Below, in pieces: positions 17,844-29,925 of a DNA stretch of 64,000 nt. The DNA comes from Zoroaster sp. YZ-2022. Lineage: Eukaryota; Echinodermata; Asteroidea; Forcipulatida; Zoroasteridae. The stretch covers positions 22,221,825 to 22,285,824 of the forward strand of contig CM055816.1 in assembly GCA_029582265.1 (NCBI GenBank), written 5' to 3'. The translations under genes and the position numbers were made by a program. How positions within the stretch are numbered: position 1 is the stretch's first letter; each line of letters opens with the position of its first letter. A model generated the notes under the pieces. It searched no databases, was not told the DNA's origin, and was given only the letters and a program-made list of their open reading frames with translations.

Positions 17844-17913
17844 ATCTTACATATCCATATCCGTTGTAAACCTAATCTTTTCATCACATAGGTGCAGTAG
17901 GTTTTAAGTATTA
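16167..17913 (+). repeat. Host X unit, distal portion
   Basis: This stretch continues the X unit. Its first 500 bp match 58248-58700 and its last 760 bp match 63152-63838. It contains a decayed copy of the candidate exon found at 58304 (here about 16185-16310). Relative to that copy, 16184/16185 lacks the segment carrying the ATG. An intact TTAA at 17148-17151 is the unoccupied equivalent of the piggyBac target at 63148. Otherwise no gene is seen. Confidence 0.7.
17766..17841. repeat. (AT)n microsatellite
   Basis: An uninterrupted AT dinucleotide run of about 76 bp. The paralogous site near 63757 holds only a very short TA tract, so the expansion is copy-specific. Confidence 0.95.
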
Positions 17914-18019
17914 TACCGCGGCCATCTTTGCTTTCCAGGCCTGTACACAAGTCTATGAGAATCAGAATGAGCCTCATGTACAACTGAATCAGTAGACAGG
18001 TTCCTTACAATGTGATGGT
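17914..18019 (+). repeat. Host repeat X, start of a copy
   Basis: The segment from GCGGCCATCTTTGC to TGTGATGGT matches X copies at 32609, 34590, 52302, 54270, 56018 and 63840. A Penelope-like insertion interrupts it; X resumes at 18779. Confidence 0.8.
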
Positions 18020-18769
18020 ACTCGCACATCAAGGACCACCAAATCGACTGGCAGGCAGCCCAACTCATCACACCCATCGACGCATGGCACCCCAGACGCA
18101 TCAGAGAGGCCATCGAGATCGTCAAACACGACACTGTGCCACAGGACATCGGTTTTTTCATCAGCGACATTTGGCGACCAATACTACAGACTGAAGGATC
18201 TTCTATATCCAAAGTCCATAACCCACCCCAGACTGAGGGATCCCCTATATCCTAAGTCAACCACCCTCCTTCCCCCTGTGCTTGTTAACAACTGATTCAG
18301 TTCAGTGAGCACACACTTCTCTCCCCAACCCCTAGGATCATAGTCTCATTAGTTCCCGCCTGCGCGCTTCAACGACCAATACTACAGACTGAAGGATATT
18401 CTATATCCAAAGTCCCTAACCCACCGCAGACTGAGGGATCTCCTATATCCTAAGTCAACCACCCTCCTTCCCCCTGTGCTTGTTAACAACTGATTCAGTT
18501 CAGTGAGCACACACTTCTCTCCCCCAAGCCCTAGGATCCTAGTCTCAACAGTTCCCGCCTGCGCGCCTCAACGAACTAATCCTCCAGCATCCATTCATGG
18601 GATGATCCTCCAGCAGTCTACTTAAGCAGCAGCATTTTCCAGAGTCCGGCATTCTCCTGAGGACGATCAGAGCATCTGATCGAAACGTCGAGTTGTACCC
18701 CCAGTTCTTTTCAGAACTAATTACTACTCAATTGAGATTCCACATGGTGTCACCGCAATTAGTCTTACT
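18020..18769 (+). mobile_element. Penelope-like element, 5'-truncated 3' end (750 bp)
   Basis: A perfect 9-bp target duplication TGTGATGGT flanks it (18011-18019 and 18770-18778); uninterrupted X copies give the empty site. The first 170 bp encode an open stretch with RRIREAIEI and IGFFISDIW, the pattern found downstream of the GIY-YIG domain in Penelope-like elements. The 3' UTR holds a roughly 200-bp sequence repeated in tandem (about 18172-18370 and 18373-18580). It ends with a hammerhead-like hairpin motif (18657-18689) and an 80-bp tail that recurs at 31910 and 46147. Confidence 0.75.
18657..18689 (+). ncRNA. Hammerhead-like hairpin motif, family A
   Basis: The sequence reads CTGAGGA, then a perfect 7-bp stem CGATCAG/CTGATCG with loop AGCAT, then AAACGTC. 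Hammerhead ribozymes need CUGANGA and GAAA around stem II, and Penelope-like elements are known to carry such motifs. Here the G of GAAA is used if the stem is 7 bp, so catalysis is uncertain. Copies lie at 31875-31908, 36556-36586 (-) and 37443-37486. Confidence 0.45.
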
Positions 18770-18778
18770 TGTGATGGT

Positions 18779-18960
18779 TCCAATCATAACGATACCGCCT
18801 GTAGATAGGGAACGTGACTATCGTAGACGTGTGCGAGGAACAAATACACAATGGGCAAATATTATTAGACGCGTAAGTAAGCGAAAAAAACAATGCACAG
18901 TGGCCAATAATAGTTCCATTGGGTAAAATAATAAATGGAATAATTGGCGCCCTCACCGAC
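18779..18960 (+). repeat. Host repeat X, continuation after the Penelope insertion
   Basis: It resumes as TCCAATCATAACGATACCGCCTG and runs through GAACGTGACTAT. This copy therefore preserves the unoccupied equivalent of the Polinton target (18799-18815). Confidence 0.75.
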
Positions 18961-20038
18961 GTGGCTTGGCATTTTGTACTGGATCTGGACTGTATCCGAC
19001 GCCATCAAAGGGTACCGTTAAAGCAAATCATTGGTAGCATTTTTAAGGTTTATGACAGGCATTCAAAGTGACAAATCCGCACCGTGGGAGTGGGGGGGGA
19101 CTTCCCAACCATCACTTTTAAAAAAGACTTGGTCTCCCTACTTTTTCAACCAAATTGGTCATGTATCCGTGAGTGCTGTTAATGATTCTCCTAAATTATT
19201 AAATACAAAAATCTAAAAAAATATTTAAAAAAATACAAATTTTCAAAACCAATATTTTCTTAAAATTTTAACTAAATTAATAAACATTTACAAAAATTTC
19301 CTTAAAATTTTCTAAAATGATTTCTAATTTCTCAGAATTTTCTTTAATAATATTTTTTTAATTAATGTTTCAAACCCAAATGACGTGTTTTATTCAGGTG
19401 GAGGTGGGTTGGGCCATGGGGGAGGGTTAGGACAGGGAGATCCGTTAAGGGGTTGTCATTGGAATGTTGACGATAAATTTAGCATAAATAAAATCTACAG
19501 AAATGGGCAGGAGCTCAAATCTTGATGGATGGGGGTAGATATCCCTTAAAGATTTGACGGGGGATGACCAATGCAATTATCCATCGATAGAGGGCAGGCA
19601 TTTCACCTGGGTCACAGTCGTCTCTACTCTCGGGGCAGATTATTTCGCATTAAAAATGCTATACATCCCCCACCCCCAGTGAACCGCGGCGCATGTGTCT
19701 CCCTAGGACGGGGATGGGGTTGAATGTCATTGTGTATACCCTGTAGCTAGAGGAAGGGGGAAAGGACCTTCCTATTGCGCTCGCCAACAATCCCCCACCC
19801 CTACCCCCAAGGGATCGTGACCAGAGTCCAATAGGAGGGCGCTTTTCAGAATGGATAAAACTGCAAAAGAATTCACCCAATCTAAACAGCGCCCTCTTTT
19901 TGTGAGAAGATATAGAGGATGAAAGGGGTGGGCGGGGAGAGAAGAAAGGGAGGAATGTCATGTAATATCCAATCAATAGCAAGGGACAATAAATACTTCA
20001 ATAACCAGAAATGAGGAGTTGGAGGACCTAGAACACCC
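18961..20038. other. No gene seen
   Basis: No supported coding region. It contains an AT-rich stretch (19200-19380) and G/A-rich sequence (19390-19960). The short frames here have no domain or codon evidence. Confidence 0.5.
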
Positions 20039-20430
20039 CTTGATATTATTTGGTTACTTGGCATTTGATCCCCTTCCCCTCCCCGCCCCTACAAGTCTTC
20101 CCCTTTCTCCAGCACCCCCACCCCTACCTCGCCAATCTTTCCGCTCTCCCCTTCCACCCATTCCTCTACTCCCCTCCCCCGATCCAACACATTTCACATT
20201 CCAGCATCAAGTCGAAAATTTAGTGCAAAATTATTCTGGTGCACTAGTCCCCCTTCCCTCTTCCCAGACTCTACCCACCTAACTCCAATCCCCTTCCCTT
20301 CCCCTCCCTTTCCCCTCCTCTTACTTCAACCCCTCCCCATTCCTACTCACCCCTCCTTTCTCCGCCCTTCCTCCCTACCCCTCCTTCTCCTCCCTTCCTC
20401 CCCACTCCACCCAACGCCTCTCCATCTCAG
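20039..20430. repeat. Pyrimidine-rich strand-asymmetric tract
   Basis: Roughly 390 bp consist overwhelmingly of C and T on the plus strand, with many CCCCTTCCCCTCC-type runs. It is preceded by a purine-rich stretch (19915-19960). Such tracts can form triplex DNA. The open frame through it is compositional. Confidence 0.75.
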
Positions 20431-20439
20431 CATCAAGTC

Positions 20440-22070
20440 GAAATTCAGTATACATTTATTCTGGTTCACTAAATGTTCGACTTGATACTGGAAATGCAAA
20501 GGATTCTGAAGGGTTGTATCAATTTACAAAACAGTGTCTCGTTGTAATGTTATGTCCGATGTCCCTTCAATAACCTCCTGTCGCCATTTGTTCTGATCTG
20601 TCAGGTCACGTGGTTAAGTTTTGAAGACTTCGTTTATACACAAACTCAGAAATGAAAGAAAACATTTGTATTCGGTTCCTATCACTCAGTTTATTGCACT
20701 TGATTCGAACCAGTTTTTCAACAGTATTACTGATTTTAATTGAGGCTATCCAATATTTTCGACATTTGAGTACTCGCTCAGTGTACCCCTAACCTCCCTT
20801 GAAATGGTGAATTTATTGTTGTTCAACATGTCCAAGAAAATACTAAACAAATATTCCCAAATAATGCCCAATATTCTCCTTTGAAAGTGTCTTAAATTGT
20901 GGATGGCCTCTTACAGCTAATTAATAACATCAATGCGTTATGTACAGGCAATTTTCTTTTAATTACAACAATTGTTCTTAAAGATTGATATTCCGTGATC
21001 AAACTGATTTTACCTGGGAAATATATTTCAATTTTGAATTGCGGTTTTAGTTGGGTAATCAAAATAAGGAATTAAAAATGGTTATATGAAACTTACATAA
21101 GTTTACAACATTACGTCATCAATTCATAATTATTTATAATGGTTTCTCATTTAAAATGACATGTTTAACTTTAGTGACCAACACCGCTTGATCATGGAAT
21201 ATATTAATATCTTTAATGACTTTAATTATAAAAAATTTGTAAATTGTAAACAATTCAAATCCATTGTCAACAAAGACAGCTTAAATTCAGCAGACTACTT
21301 ATGTTTTGTTTTTTCATCAGTCACTTTCCTCGTATGTACACTCACGTGAATCAGAGAACAAAAGAGGGGTCGAAAACACATCAATTGACGGGTGCTTCGG
21401 GACATTTCAAAGTCCGCAGAATTCAACAGATTGTAATTGTTGACAAGAGACTTTTCTACAAATACATTCAAATATTCATTTAATAAATTTCAATAAAGAT
21501 TTCTGAGAAAGACGCATGTTTAAATAGTTTCACAACATTTTGCCTACTGGCTTTTGTAATGTAATATATATTTTGTATTAATATTTTTATTATTATTATT
21601 TTATTTTTTATTTTTTTTATTTATTTTTTTGTAAATGATTTGTTTTGTTTTAATATTTATTATTATTATTTGTTAACAAGACCATGTAATAAATAATAAA
21701 CTAGTGATAGTCCTTTCAAATCGAAAAATCAGTTCAGGTTGATTAATTCTATTTATTTATTTTCACCACATACAGCTATAACGCTGCTGCTTTCATTGTA
21801 ATCTCGTTTGGGGAAAAATTACCGGCCGGCTGAACTGGGATTATTTTACCGTTCATATCTGTCGTGAATATGCTGGGAGGGAAATGCGATTGGAACTACC
21901 GTACCCAGTTTTTGGTTTTGTATTATTGGACAATTATTGGACATAAAATATATAACATAAATCAAGTCAGGCCTAATCCATTAGGTGAGGACGATCACCT
22001 TAATTAATATTTTGTTGACATGGTCTGTTATTTGTTCACATTTTAGTATTAACCTTTTTCGGTAGTAAGT
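20440..22070 (+). repeat. Duplicated block, copy 1 (matches 43600-45310)
   Basis: Shared landmarks in the same order include ACACAAACTCAGAAATGAAAG (20641, 43840), TTAAATTGTGGATGG (20892, 44122) and ACGGGTGCTTCGG/C (21390, 44425). The copies differ by substitutions and indels, so the duplication is old. No gene is seen. Confidence 0.7.
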
Positions 22071-23275
22071 AAAATTATACAGTTATAATTACTATTACAT
22101 TCAGCCAAACTTTAAACACAATTTTTTTTCTTTATGGCCAAACAAAAAAAGCGAAATTTTTCTCATCACCGGCGCGCAACTTTTTCAGCAGCCAAGAAAA
22201 GCCAGTGTGCGGAAGGTATTTCCGTAATAATGCATGTTTGATACATTCAGTGGAAAATAAAACGCGCATTTTAATTTTTTTTTAAAGTAGTCTCCACTAA
22301 TCGCTGAAAGGTTGGAGCCTTTTTCATAATTCCCAGCTCTGAAAACTAAGTGAATTAACAAGACAAATATTGCAAGTTCATTCAATATTATGTAATTCTA
22401 ATGATATAATGTACCGTGACAAACATAAAATGCTTTGAATCCATTCAAGATAACTTCATATTTAAACTTTTATCTTATGTCCAAAGTGATGAGAACATTA
22501 GTCATTTTTTTTGGTATTAATATACATGTCCCAAATGATTCGCTATTTCATCGGCAAGTCCGGTACAGTTATATTTTCCTATTTAGTGAGAAGTGTATCA
22601 AACTTATTGTTAGTGACATTGTAAAACCATTTTTAAACAGTCTATCGTTGGTGCCATTATTTTAATGAACTAATGAATCCAGCTACATCATCAATGCATT
22701 CATTCACTTAATTTCTCGATTTATCAATTATAGCTTTGACCAAGGCTGTTGTCGATTTCTGGCCCAAGAAATTCAGCACACATTGTTTACATACGTGTAC
22801 AGTGTGTATGCATATTATGGATTCATGCACTGTGTGTGCAGTGACCGCAACGGGGAGTTCGGATTAGCTAACTGTAAGTGGGGCAAAATTATGCGCCCAA
22901 ACCGTTCCAATGCGACTTGGGCAACGCTATCAATTACATTGTTATTTTCAAGAGATTTAATGTTCGTCAAAAACCAAACTGAACCAGCCTTCAGTTTGAT
23001 ATTTTCAAAATTATGACCATGTATAATTTTTTTTTTTTAAATAGGGTGGGTATAAATGGATACCTTTTCCAGCTCAAAATATAAGGCCTGATAACATTAT
23101 GTTTTATTTATTTATAATTATATGTAATTAAATGATAAAGGTAGGCGTGATGTGTTAGGTGGTTGCGGGTAGATGGGAAACACACATATTATTATGTTTT
23201 TTGACACCCAAATAAAACTTATTTTTATGATTCTGTTTTTTTCCAGTATGATTCCAGTAATGCTAAATGGTGTGC
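22071..23275. other. No gene seen
   Basis: AT-rich sequence downstream of the fibrinogen-like gene on its strand. A 15-bp A/T run lies near 23026. No repeat family could be matched within the window. Confidence 0.5.
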
Positions 23276-24310
23276 TTACAAATGGGTTTCACGTATTTTC
23301 ATGTTGGATGCTTTGAGAGGATTCCAGTTGTAATGCCAGTAATGCCACACAATGCCTTTTTCACCCTGGAACTGCCCATCTGGGTAATAATAACCATTTA
23401 AGTCAGAGTAAAAACAGCTCTTAAACCACCAGGCTCCTTCATAGAGTTGTGCACAATTCCCCCCACGCGCGTCATTGTCATTATCCTTTGTTGAGAAGTG
23501 CATTCCCTTCTGATTCCAAAGAGAGTCACCAGCAGTGCTGCTCACGTCGTATTCGCCATAATTCAGTGTGTACTTCTCACCAGTGATTTGGAAATCCGTG
23601 TATTTCGCAAATGCCGTATCGTCAATCCAATCTGTGAGATCTATGCGGAGGTCCCATGTCCCGTGTGATTTATCAGAGGTCAGACTCACCAAGTTATCAT
23701 TACCTAGCCAATGCTCCCCGCTTAGATCACCGAAGCCAGACTTGTATTGACTCCAGTCACGATTAATAAAGTCAACACTGCCGTCCTCTCTACGCTGAAA
23801 CACAATCCATCCGCCGCCATCAATGTCCATGTCACAATAGACTTGGAGACTGTCTCTGAATCCGTCTGGGTAGATCTTGTAGACACCACTTGTGCGGTAA
23901 CCTGCTTCCATTAGCCTTTTACAACTTCTGTTGTGAGCAAAGGAGATATCAGGCAATGAGAAGAGAGGTGTGTCTTCATGTTCATCGAAGTACACACTTT
24001 CTTGATCTTCAACGAATGATTCAGGATACTCAGCCCTTGTGGAGTTATTTAACTCACACAGTTTATTGCATTTATAGAAGTTAAATGACTTACAGTTCTT
24101 ATCCATGTTACAGTCTCGTCCGCACATGACGTAATAGGGTACAGTTTTCTTGGCATACGTGAAGTTTTTGAGTGCTCGGTTATCTGCGGGGAGAAATTCG
24201 TTTGCAAGCCCACCACATTGACTTCCCAAGCTTACCGCTTGCAGTGGTACTATAAACACGAACATCATTTTGAAATGGAGTACGCACATCAAGAGTACTT
24301 GCTGCGCCAT
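23276..24310 (-). CDS. Secreted PAN/apple plus fibrinogen-like domain protein (FReD)
   Basis: The ATG at 24310 (AAGATGG context) gives 344 residues; the frame extends upstream only through a TTG. A hydrophobic signal peptide occupies about residues 1-28. A Cys-rich PAN/apple-like segment follows (about C32-C85, including CGRDCNMDKNC). The fibrinogen C-terminal domain spans about C130 to the end, with DGGGWIVFQRR, a calcium-site-like DNDND, and NCAQLYEGAWWF followed by a conserved Cys. Such proteins are extracellular lectins of invertebrate immunity, clotting or adhesion. The gene has no intron and lies between repeats. It is absent from the paralogous block near 45.3-47.1 kb. Confidence 0.9.
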   Translation of the reverse strand: MAQQVLLMCVLHFKMMFVFIVPLQAVSLGSQCGGLANEFLPADNRALKNFTYAKKTVPYYVMCGRDCNMDKNCKSFNFYKCNKLCELNNSTRAEYPESFVEDQESVYFDEHEDTPLFSLPDISFAHNRSCKRLMEAGYRTSGVYKIYPDGFRDSLQVYCDMDIDGGGWIVFQRREDGSVDFINRDWSQYKSGFGDLSGEHWLGNDNLVSLTSDKSHGTWDLRIDLTDWIDDTAFAKYTDFQITGEKYTLNYGEYDVSSTAGDSLWNQKGMHFSTKDNDNDARGGNCAQLYEGAWWFKSCFYSDLNGYYYPDGQFQGEKGIVWHYWHYNWNPLKASNMKIRETHL

Positions 24311-25007
24311 CTTCAATGTATTGTTTGTATATGGGTGAAAACGTTCCAAGATAAATCCAATTAATTAAGTAGAACTATCAGTTTTTATTCAATCAAGTAT
24401 TTCGGTATCATCGGTCGACCAACTGTTTGATTGAAACACGACTATACTGCACACGGCGCAATGTAGAATGTAACACAGCTTCGACCGATGAGTGTTTATA
24501 TTGCATGCTTGCGATCCAAAGGGTTGCATGCGTAAAGCACTGATTGGTCAAAGTGAAGTCACTGCTCAATGGTGATTTACATGTATCACCTGATTGGTTG
24601 ACAGAAACCACACCCTATGAAGCAATGTAAACAAATATAATTCACACATCCTACTTGATGAGGCTCGGCTTTATTTGTTTTCTGTTCCAAAAAATGTATT
24701 TAAAAAGATAAAATAATTCAATAATAGATAGTCCTGACCTGAATTGTTTAAATTTCCCCCATATATAATAAATAATTAGTCCAAATGTAGGTTTATTTGG
24801 TAGATTATATTGCGTCACCCTCGCAAATCTACCAAGGATTTGAAAGGAAAATTATCTCGTGATATCTAGCCGGCCATTCCTCAGTTTGCAATGACAACAG
24901 TGATCTTGCAATAAGGAAAATAACGTAAATAAAAAATCCTATCCCTGACTGGATTTTTGGTTTTTATTGGTGTCAAAATCCGTAGCGTAGTTATATTGTA
25001 TTTTTAG
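24311..25007. other. Upstream region of the fibrinogen-like gene
   Basis: It should hold the promoter of the minus-strand FReD gene. No clear TATA box can be singled out among AT-rich stretches. The minus-strand frame at 24408-24611 has no recognisable domain. Confidence 0.4.
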
Positions 25008-25121
25008 GATCATCCCATGAATGGATGCTGGAGGATTAGTTCGTTGAGGCGCGCAGGCGGGAAACTGTGAGACTATGAGGCTAGGATCCTAGGGGTTGGG
25101 GGAGAGGAGTGTGTGCTCACT
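25008..25121 (-). mobile_element. Penelope-like 3' UTR fragment
   Basis: On the minus strand this matches the 3' UTR repeat of the element at 18020-18769, including GTGAGCACACAC, CCTAGGATC and GGGATGATCC-type landmarks. It lacks the hairpin motif. Confidence 0.65.
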
Positions 25122-25600
25122 GAACTTTAAATTTATGTACCAAATATTGCCTACTCATCAACTGTTTTGAAAATGGAATTAAAAGATGTGTCCTATGTGT
25201 AACGCTATCAATGATTACAAACACGCATTTGGTTTTTGCAAACACACAACCGAATTTGGAACCGATTTATTATTTTTGTCACCTCTCGAACCGATTATCA
25301 AATTCAACTGCATCAGTGATTGACATATTAACATCAGGTCTATATAATGGCATTATCAACACAATTGTTACTCTTGCTTTATTTTGTATATTTAAAGCAA
25401 GGTTAATAGCTTACAATGAAAATAAATGGATAGACATTTTCAAAATTTTCAAAAAAGAAATATCATGGAGGGTACAAATAAGGAATAATATTTTCCCATT
25501 TGCTTTGGTAACATAAGCTTTACCATTTTTGTTATGTGTGATGTTTGTATATATGTTGTGTGAAATTATGAATCGAAATAAAGGAACTGCAAAGTTCCAT
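25122..25600 (+). mobile_element. Non-LTR retrotransposon 3' end with zf-RVT remnant, copy 1
   Basis: The segment parallels 47302-48330 without its SINE. In the 47-kb copy the translated frame contains CPMCN, then HAFAFC, the CxxC...HxxxxC pattern of the zinc-binding domain found after the RT of several LINE clades. The present copy has lost the first Pro context and holds frameshifts, so it is a fragment. The 101-codon frame at 25211-25516 is part of this remnant, not a separate gene. Confidence 0.6.
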
Positions 25601-27475
25601 CTGGGAAAAAATAATTGCAGTCAATTATTGCATTGTGGTCTGTTTGACTTCTGTTCATCACAGCACACTACAATACAATTACAATATGATTTTCCCTGAT
25701 AGTAATCAGCAAATACTTTGTAAATCTGAGATGTAGTATCAATTTGATGTACAATAAAGTTGTATAATGACAGAAAATAGGTTTCAGGTTTGTTGTACTA
25801 GCTAAAGCAGTACCCTTTTTGAGTTTGTTTTAAACACATGTGAGTGTTTTGGTCTCGTAAAATACTCAATATTACATTAGCATATTATATTAGCATATCT
25901 CACTTGTTGAATTGTAATACTAAACAACCTTGATATTTCACAGCAGCTACGACAGTCTTTATTTGGCAAACAAGATTGGTTTTTAATCAATATTTCCCTC
26001 CATCTCCCATATTGACTCGTAAAATATTAATATTAAACAACCTTGGCATTGACTCAACACCTACGACAGTTTTTTTTTTTTTTGTAGAGTTACTGACATC
26101 AAAGCAAAGTCAATATTTATCAATTTGGTCATTTTAGCCAAGCATGACTACCACTATACGTTGTTCTATTTACTCTTTCTAATTAATTTATTACTCACTG
26201 CAGCCAGGCATTTGAGGTGTGAATTGTAAATCGTACACTGTAGAAGGGTACCATCACTTTAGTTACTTACATTTCAAGCTTTTTAATTCAAGACATTTTC
26301 ATATAAAAATACTTAGATGAGCTGTGGTTATCAAATCTGGTTTTTTTTCTTGCTAACTGCTAAACATTCAACACAAATTAAAGAAAACTGATACATTTTT
26401 GTTTAATCTAGTAACAAAGTAAGAAACAGTGAAAGTAATCAATTTAATTACATAGGCTATAATATTACCACTAATAATCTTGTTTTTAATGAACAACAGA
26501 ACCCTGTTACGATACAACATAAATATATACTTTATTTTATATGTTATACTGTGTCAGGGATCCAGGCGAGCCAACATGTTCACGTGCCGCTGGCATGCTG
26601 TGGTCTGTTTCACTTCTGTTCATCACAGCACACTACAATACAATTACAACTAGGCTAAATATGGTTTTCTTTGATGGTAATGAGCAAATACTTTGTAAAT
26701 CTCAGATGTGGTTTCAATTTGATGTACAATAAAATTGTGTAATGACAGAAAGTAGGTTTCAGGTTTGTTCTACTAGCTAACGCAGTACCCTTTTTGAGGT
26801 TGTTTTTAACACATGTGAGTGTTTGGGTCAGGTAAAATACTCAATATCACATTAGCATATGGTGGAGGTACAGTACTGGATGAACACAGCTTATTCCTGT
26901 TTGGCCTAATGGAGGAAAGAAGAGGCAAGCAAGATCTGGTTTGTAAATCAACATTTTTCTCCATCTCACTTGAATTGTAATACTAAAAATCCTTGATATT
27001 TTACAGCAGCTACGGTAGTCTTTTGTCGCGTAGAGTTACTGACAGCAAAGTCAATATTTTAGCCAAGCATAACAAACACACTGCACGTAGTTCCGTTTCC
27101 AGCTTTCCGCATCATTTATTGTTCATTGTAGCCAGCTGAGGTGTGAACTGATCAGTACAAGTCTATGTTTTCCTTGATAGAATATTCAACCGTACCCTGT
27201 AAATGGTACACTGTACACTTGAGTTATTTTCATTTCAAGTTTGTTGTTTAATGCAAGATATTTTCAAATAAAAATACTTGATAAGTTGATAAACCTCGCT
27301 GTGGTATGAACTTGGAAATCTGTCTTGTTTAATTTTCTAGCTTGTTACAACTGTTCCAATGAGTCAACATTTAGCAGCCATCAAAAACCTCTAAGACATT
27401 TGTAATTGTTTTAATCAGAATAACAATGTATGTAACAGTCAAAGTAATCATTTGAATTACATATAATGTTATAAA
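25601..27475 (+). repeat. Tandem copies of repeat R (two units)
   Basis: The unit containing GTTCATCACAGCACACTACA recurs at about 25660 and 26622, a spacing near 960 bp. Further copies start near 39703 and 48375, and partial ones at 33355 and 53035. Shared landmarks include GTAATACTAAACAACC and GTAGAGTTACTGACA. No coding capacity is seen. Confidence 0.75.
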
Positions 27476-27512
27476 TAATAATGTCTCGAATTAACAAAGA
27501 ATAATTTAATAC

Positions 27513-27575
27513 AACTGGACTTGAACCTGCGACCTCCGGGTTAATGTGCTGGTGCTCTAGCAACACAGCTATCTA
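27513..27575 (-). repeat. tRNA-like sequence in the repeat
   Basis: Read on the minus strand it has a B-box GGTTCAAGTCC and a diverged A-box region around TAGCTGTGTTGCTAGAGC, with AACCCGGAGGTCGCAG between. The acceptor and D stems do not pair well. It is a tRNA-derived SINE head or pseudogene rather than a functional tRNA. A related copy is at 40536-40598. Confidence 0.55.
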
Positions 27576-28760
27576 GCTCTGTGTTTGCGACCTCCCTATT
27601 GATCAATATCTTTGTTTGGGTCTCTCATCAAAAGTCATTTAACCACAGAATGCCGTGTAGCCAGTGATCACGCCCCATGTTACGATATAAAATAGTATAA
27701 TTATATATATTATTTTGTATATTCTATATTCTAAGTGTTATTCAAGTACTGACCACATTGTTATGTTTAGCTCTTTCTTATACACTGTAAAAATTATTTG
27801 CACTTCTTCCGCTTAAAATCCATCACTATTTTGTCCCGAAAAAAATGAGGTGCATAATAAGAGCATTTGGTGAACTTGAAGTGCTTAATAGTTGACACTT
27901 GAATGATACTTCATTTGTGATTTTAGACCAGTGCTATCTTGTCCCAAAATAACTGGCATAGTACAGACACTTGAGGAACCTCAACCGAACTATCCTTATT
28001 TTATTCTATACTTGAGCTACATGAATGTAAATGGAAAATCAGAAACAAATGGGCACATGCTTTGAAACTTAAACAGATGATGTTTTATTTTAACAGGTGT
28101 AAACATCATAAAATCTGAATATGGATTGATCTAAGAAATAAAAGGCAAGACAAATTTGCTTGGTAAAAGAATTGGAGAGGGGCTTGGGTGGTGATGCTGG
28201 CGATAGGTTAATTGAGGTGGTACAACTAAATGCACCTCTGTGCTCTCGAATAGTCATATTGTAAAGCCATCCCCTGTCCCTCACCGTCCATTCCCTATCC
28301 CATCGATGGCCAAACGATCGTACACAAACAACAAACCTCAAATCCCTCCACCTGATGAGCAAAGTGAGTCAGTGTATAGACCTGTTTTCCCGATCGACGG
28401 ATGAGGTGTGTTGGGTCGCTCGATTTGGACACGTTGAATAATAAACCGAGAGTTAGAGTAATACTTCTATACGACTCAGGCATTTCATGTGGTAAAAACC
28501 TATGCAACAAATACACCAAGCACTAAACAAATAATACAACCAACACACATGAAGCACAAGGACTTTACAATAATTAGGAACATTTGATTATCTCTATCAA
28601 CTCAAGTACCTTTTTACAATGTATATAATGTTTTATTTCACTTATGTATTTCTTACCACAGTGGGTTTGTTTGTAACTGAATTAGCTATTTATCTAATTA
28701 ATCTTTATTAATATTAATTGATCACTTTTATCTTTTGAATTACATTTTTATTCCCAGTGT
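27576..28760. other. No gene seen; block absent from the 47-54 kb copy
   Basis: The duplicated block at 49010 joins sequence equivalent to 26360 directly to the equivalent of 28238, and 49070 jumps to the equivalent of 28715. This part therefore holds sequence missing there. The minus-strand frames at 28090-28519 show no known domain. Confidence 0.5.
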
Positions 28761-29843
28761 CACGTGGAGGACATCATGTAATGTGAATGGGTTACCGTGA
28801 TAAAATATCAGAAATAACTAAATAAAAGACAACCTGGGAAGCAGCAATCTGAGGATCACTACAAAAGGATGCGATTTTTGTTAATAATAAAGTAATGTAA
28901 ACCACGATAATTTGGCATAATTTTTAGCAGGAGCACTTACGGAATATATACAGGCATGTATACATACCTGTATAATATTCTTTAGTTAGGTATTGACATA
29001 GTTTAGCTTGTTATAAAATAGAGTAATATGCAGATATGTATACATACCTGTATATATTCTGTAGGTGTCCCTATTGTACGTACAGGCTGAGTCAGTATTA
29101 TACTCTCTACAATGACACTGGTGGAGGTGTAATGGATTAACACAGTCAACATAATTATTGGTGGCTCAAGTTTGGTTTATTTTGTTCGTATATAACATTC
29201 ATATTAGACTTAATTAAATCTGACTTGTAAACTTCGTCTGTATTTTTCAGCATAGACTCACTTCTGAAACTGATACATTTCGTTTACACGCGTCATCATT
29301 ACATCATCAATAGGGCATGTGTTATTTATCAATACTAACAACGTCCGATCGAGACGAGACTTAAGAAGTATGAAATACGAATATTTGCTAATTCTGAAGT
29401 AACATAATTATTACGTCATAAGGTGTCAAATTCCATATTTATAACATACTTTAAAAAAAAACTTACATTTGACTCTTTTGATGTGTTAATGAACATGTCA
29501 CTTACACTCATACCTCAAAAAAAAATTAGTCAAGAAAACTCAGAACAGCTCTGAGGTCTGTTCAAAAAGAGATCTTATTTGTTCACAATAAAGAAATATA
29601 AACACCTTTATAACTTAACACACGTCTCGTTTAGCTGTCCTGGTGTATATCAACGTAATTATCTTTTGCAATGACTGCAGTATCTGCCCATATCAATTGA
29701 TATATCAAAGCATGATATTTCTGAGCTATTCGTATCTGAAACAGAAAATTCCGAGGCATGTGCGTGTTTCTTGGTGTGCACGTATACATGTATGTATAAA
29801 CACGTATATACAAATACACGTGCATACACATGTGAGTATATTC

Positions 29844-29925
29844 GAGCGAGGCCTCCCGTCCCGATGTCCGGACTGGCTCTTGCCGCGCTGGCAGGGTGAG
29901 AAAACGCTGATGTTCAATTTGAAAC
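29844..29925 (+). repeat. GC-rich short repeat, copy 1
   Basis: The core GCCGCGCTGGCAGG followed by TGAGAAAACGC and TGTTCAATT recurs at 30213-30320, 42055-42146, 42370-42475 and 50152-50217. The surrounding DNA is AT-rich, so these islands stand out. They are of unknown origin. Confidence 0.75.

Noticed and set aside
17744..17983. 79-codon minus-strand frame
   Set aside because: Its middle is pure (AT)n.
20019..20282. Pro/Leu-rich 87-codon ORF
   Set aside because: It is a compositional consequence of the pyrimidine-rich tract.
24408..24611. Minus-strand frame upstream of the fibrinogen-like gene as an additional exon
   Set aside because: No signal peptide, domain or splice signal joins it to the downstream gene, which has its own ATG and signal peptide.
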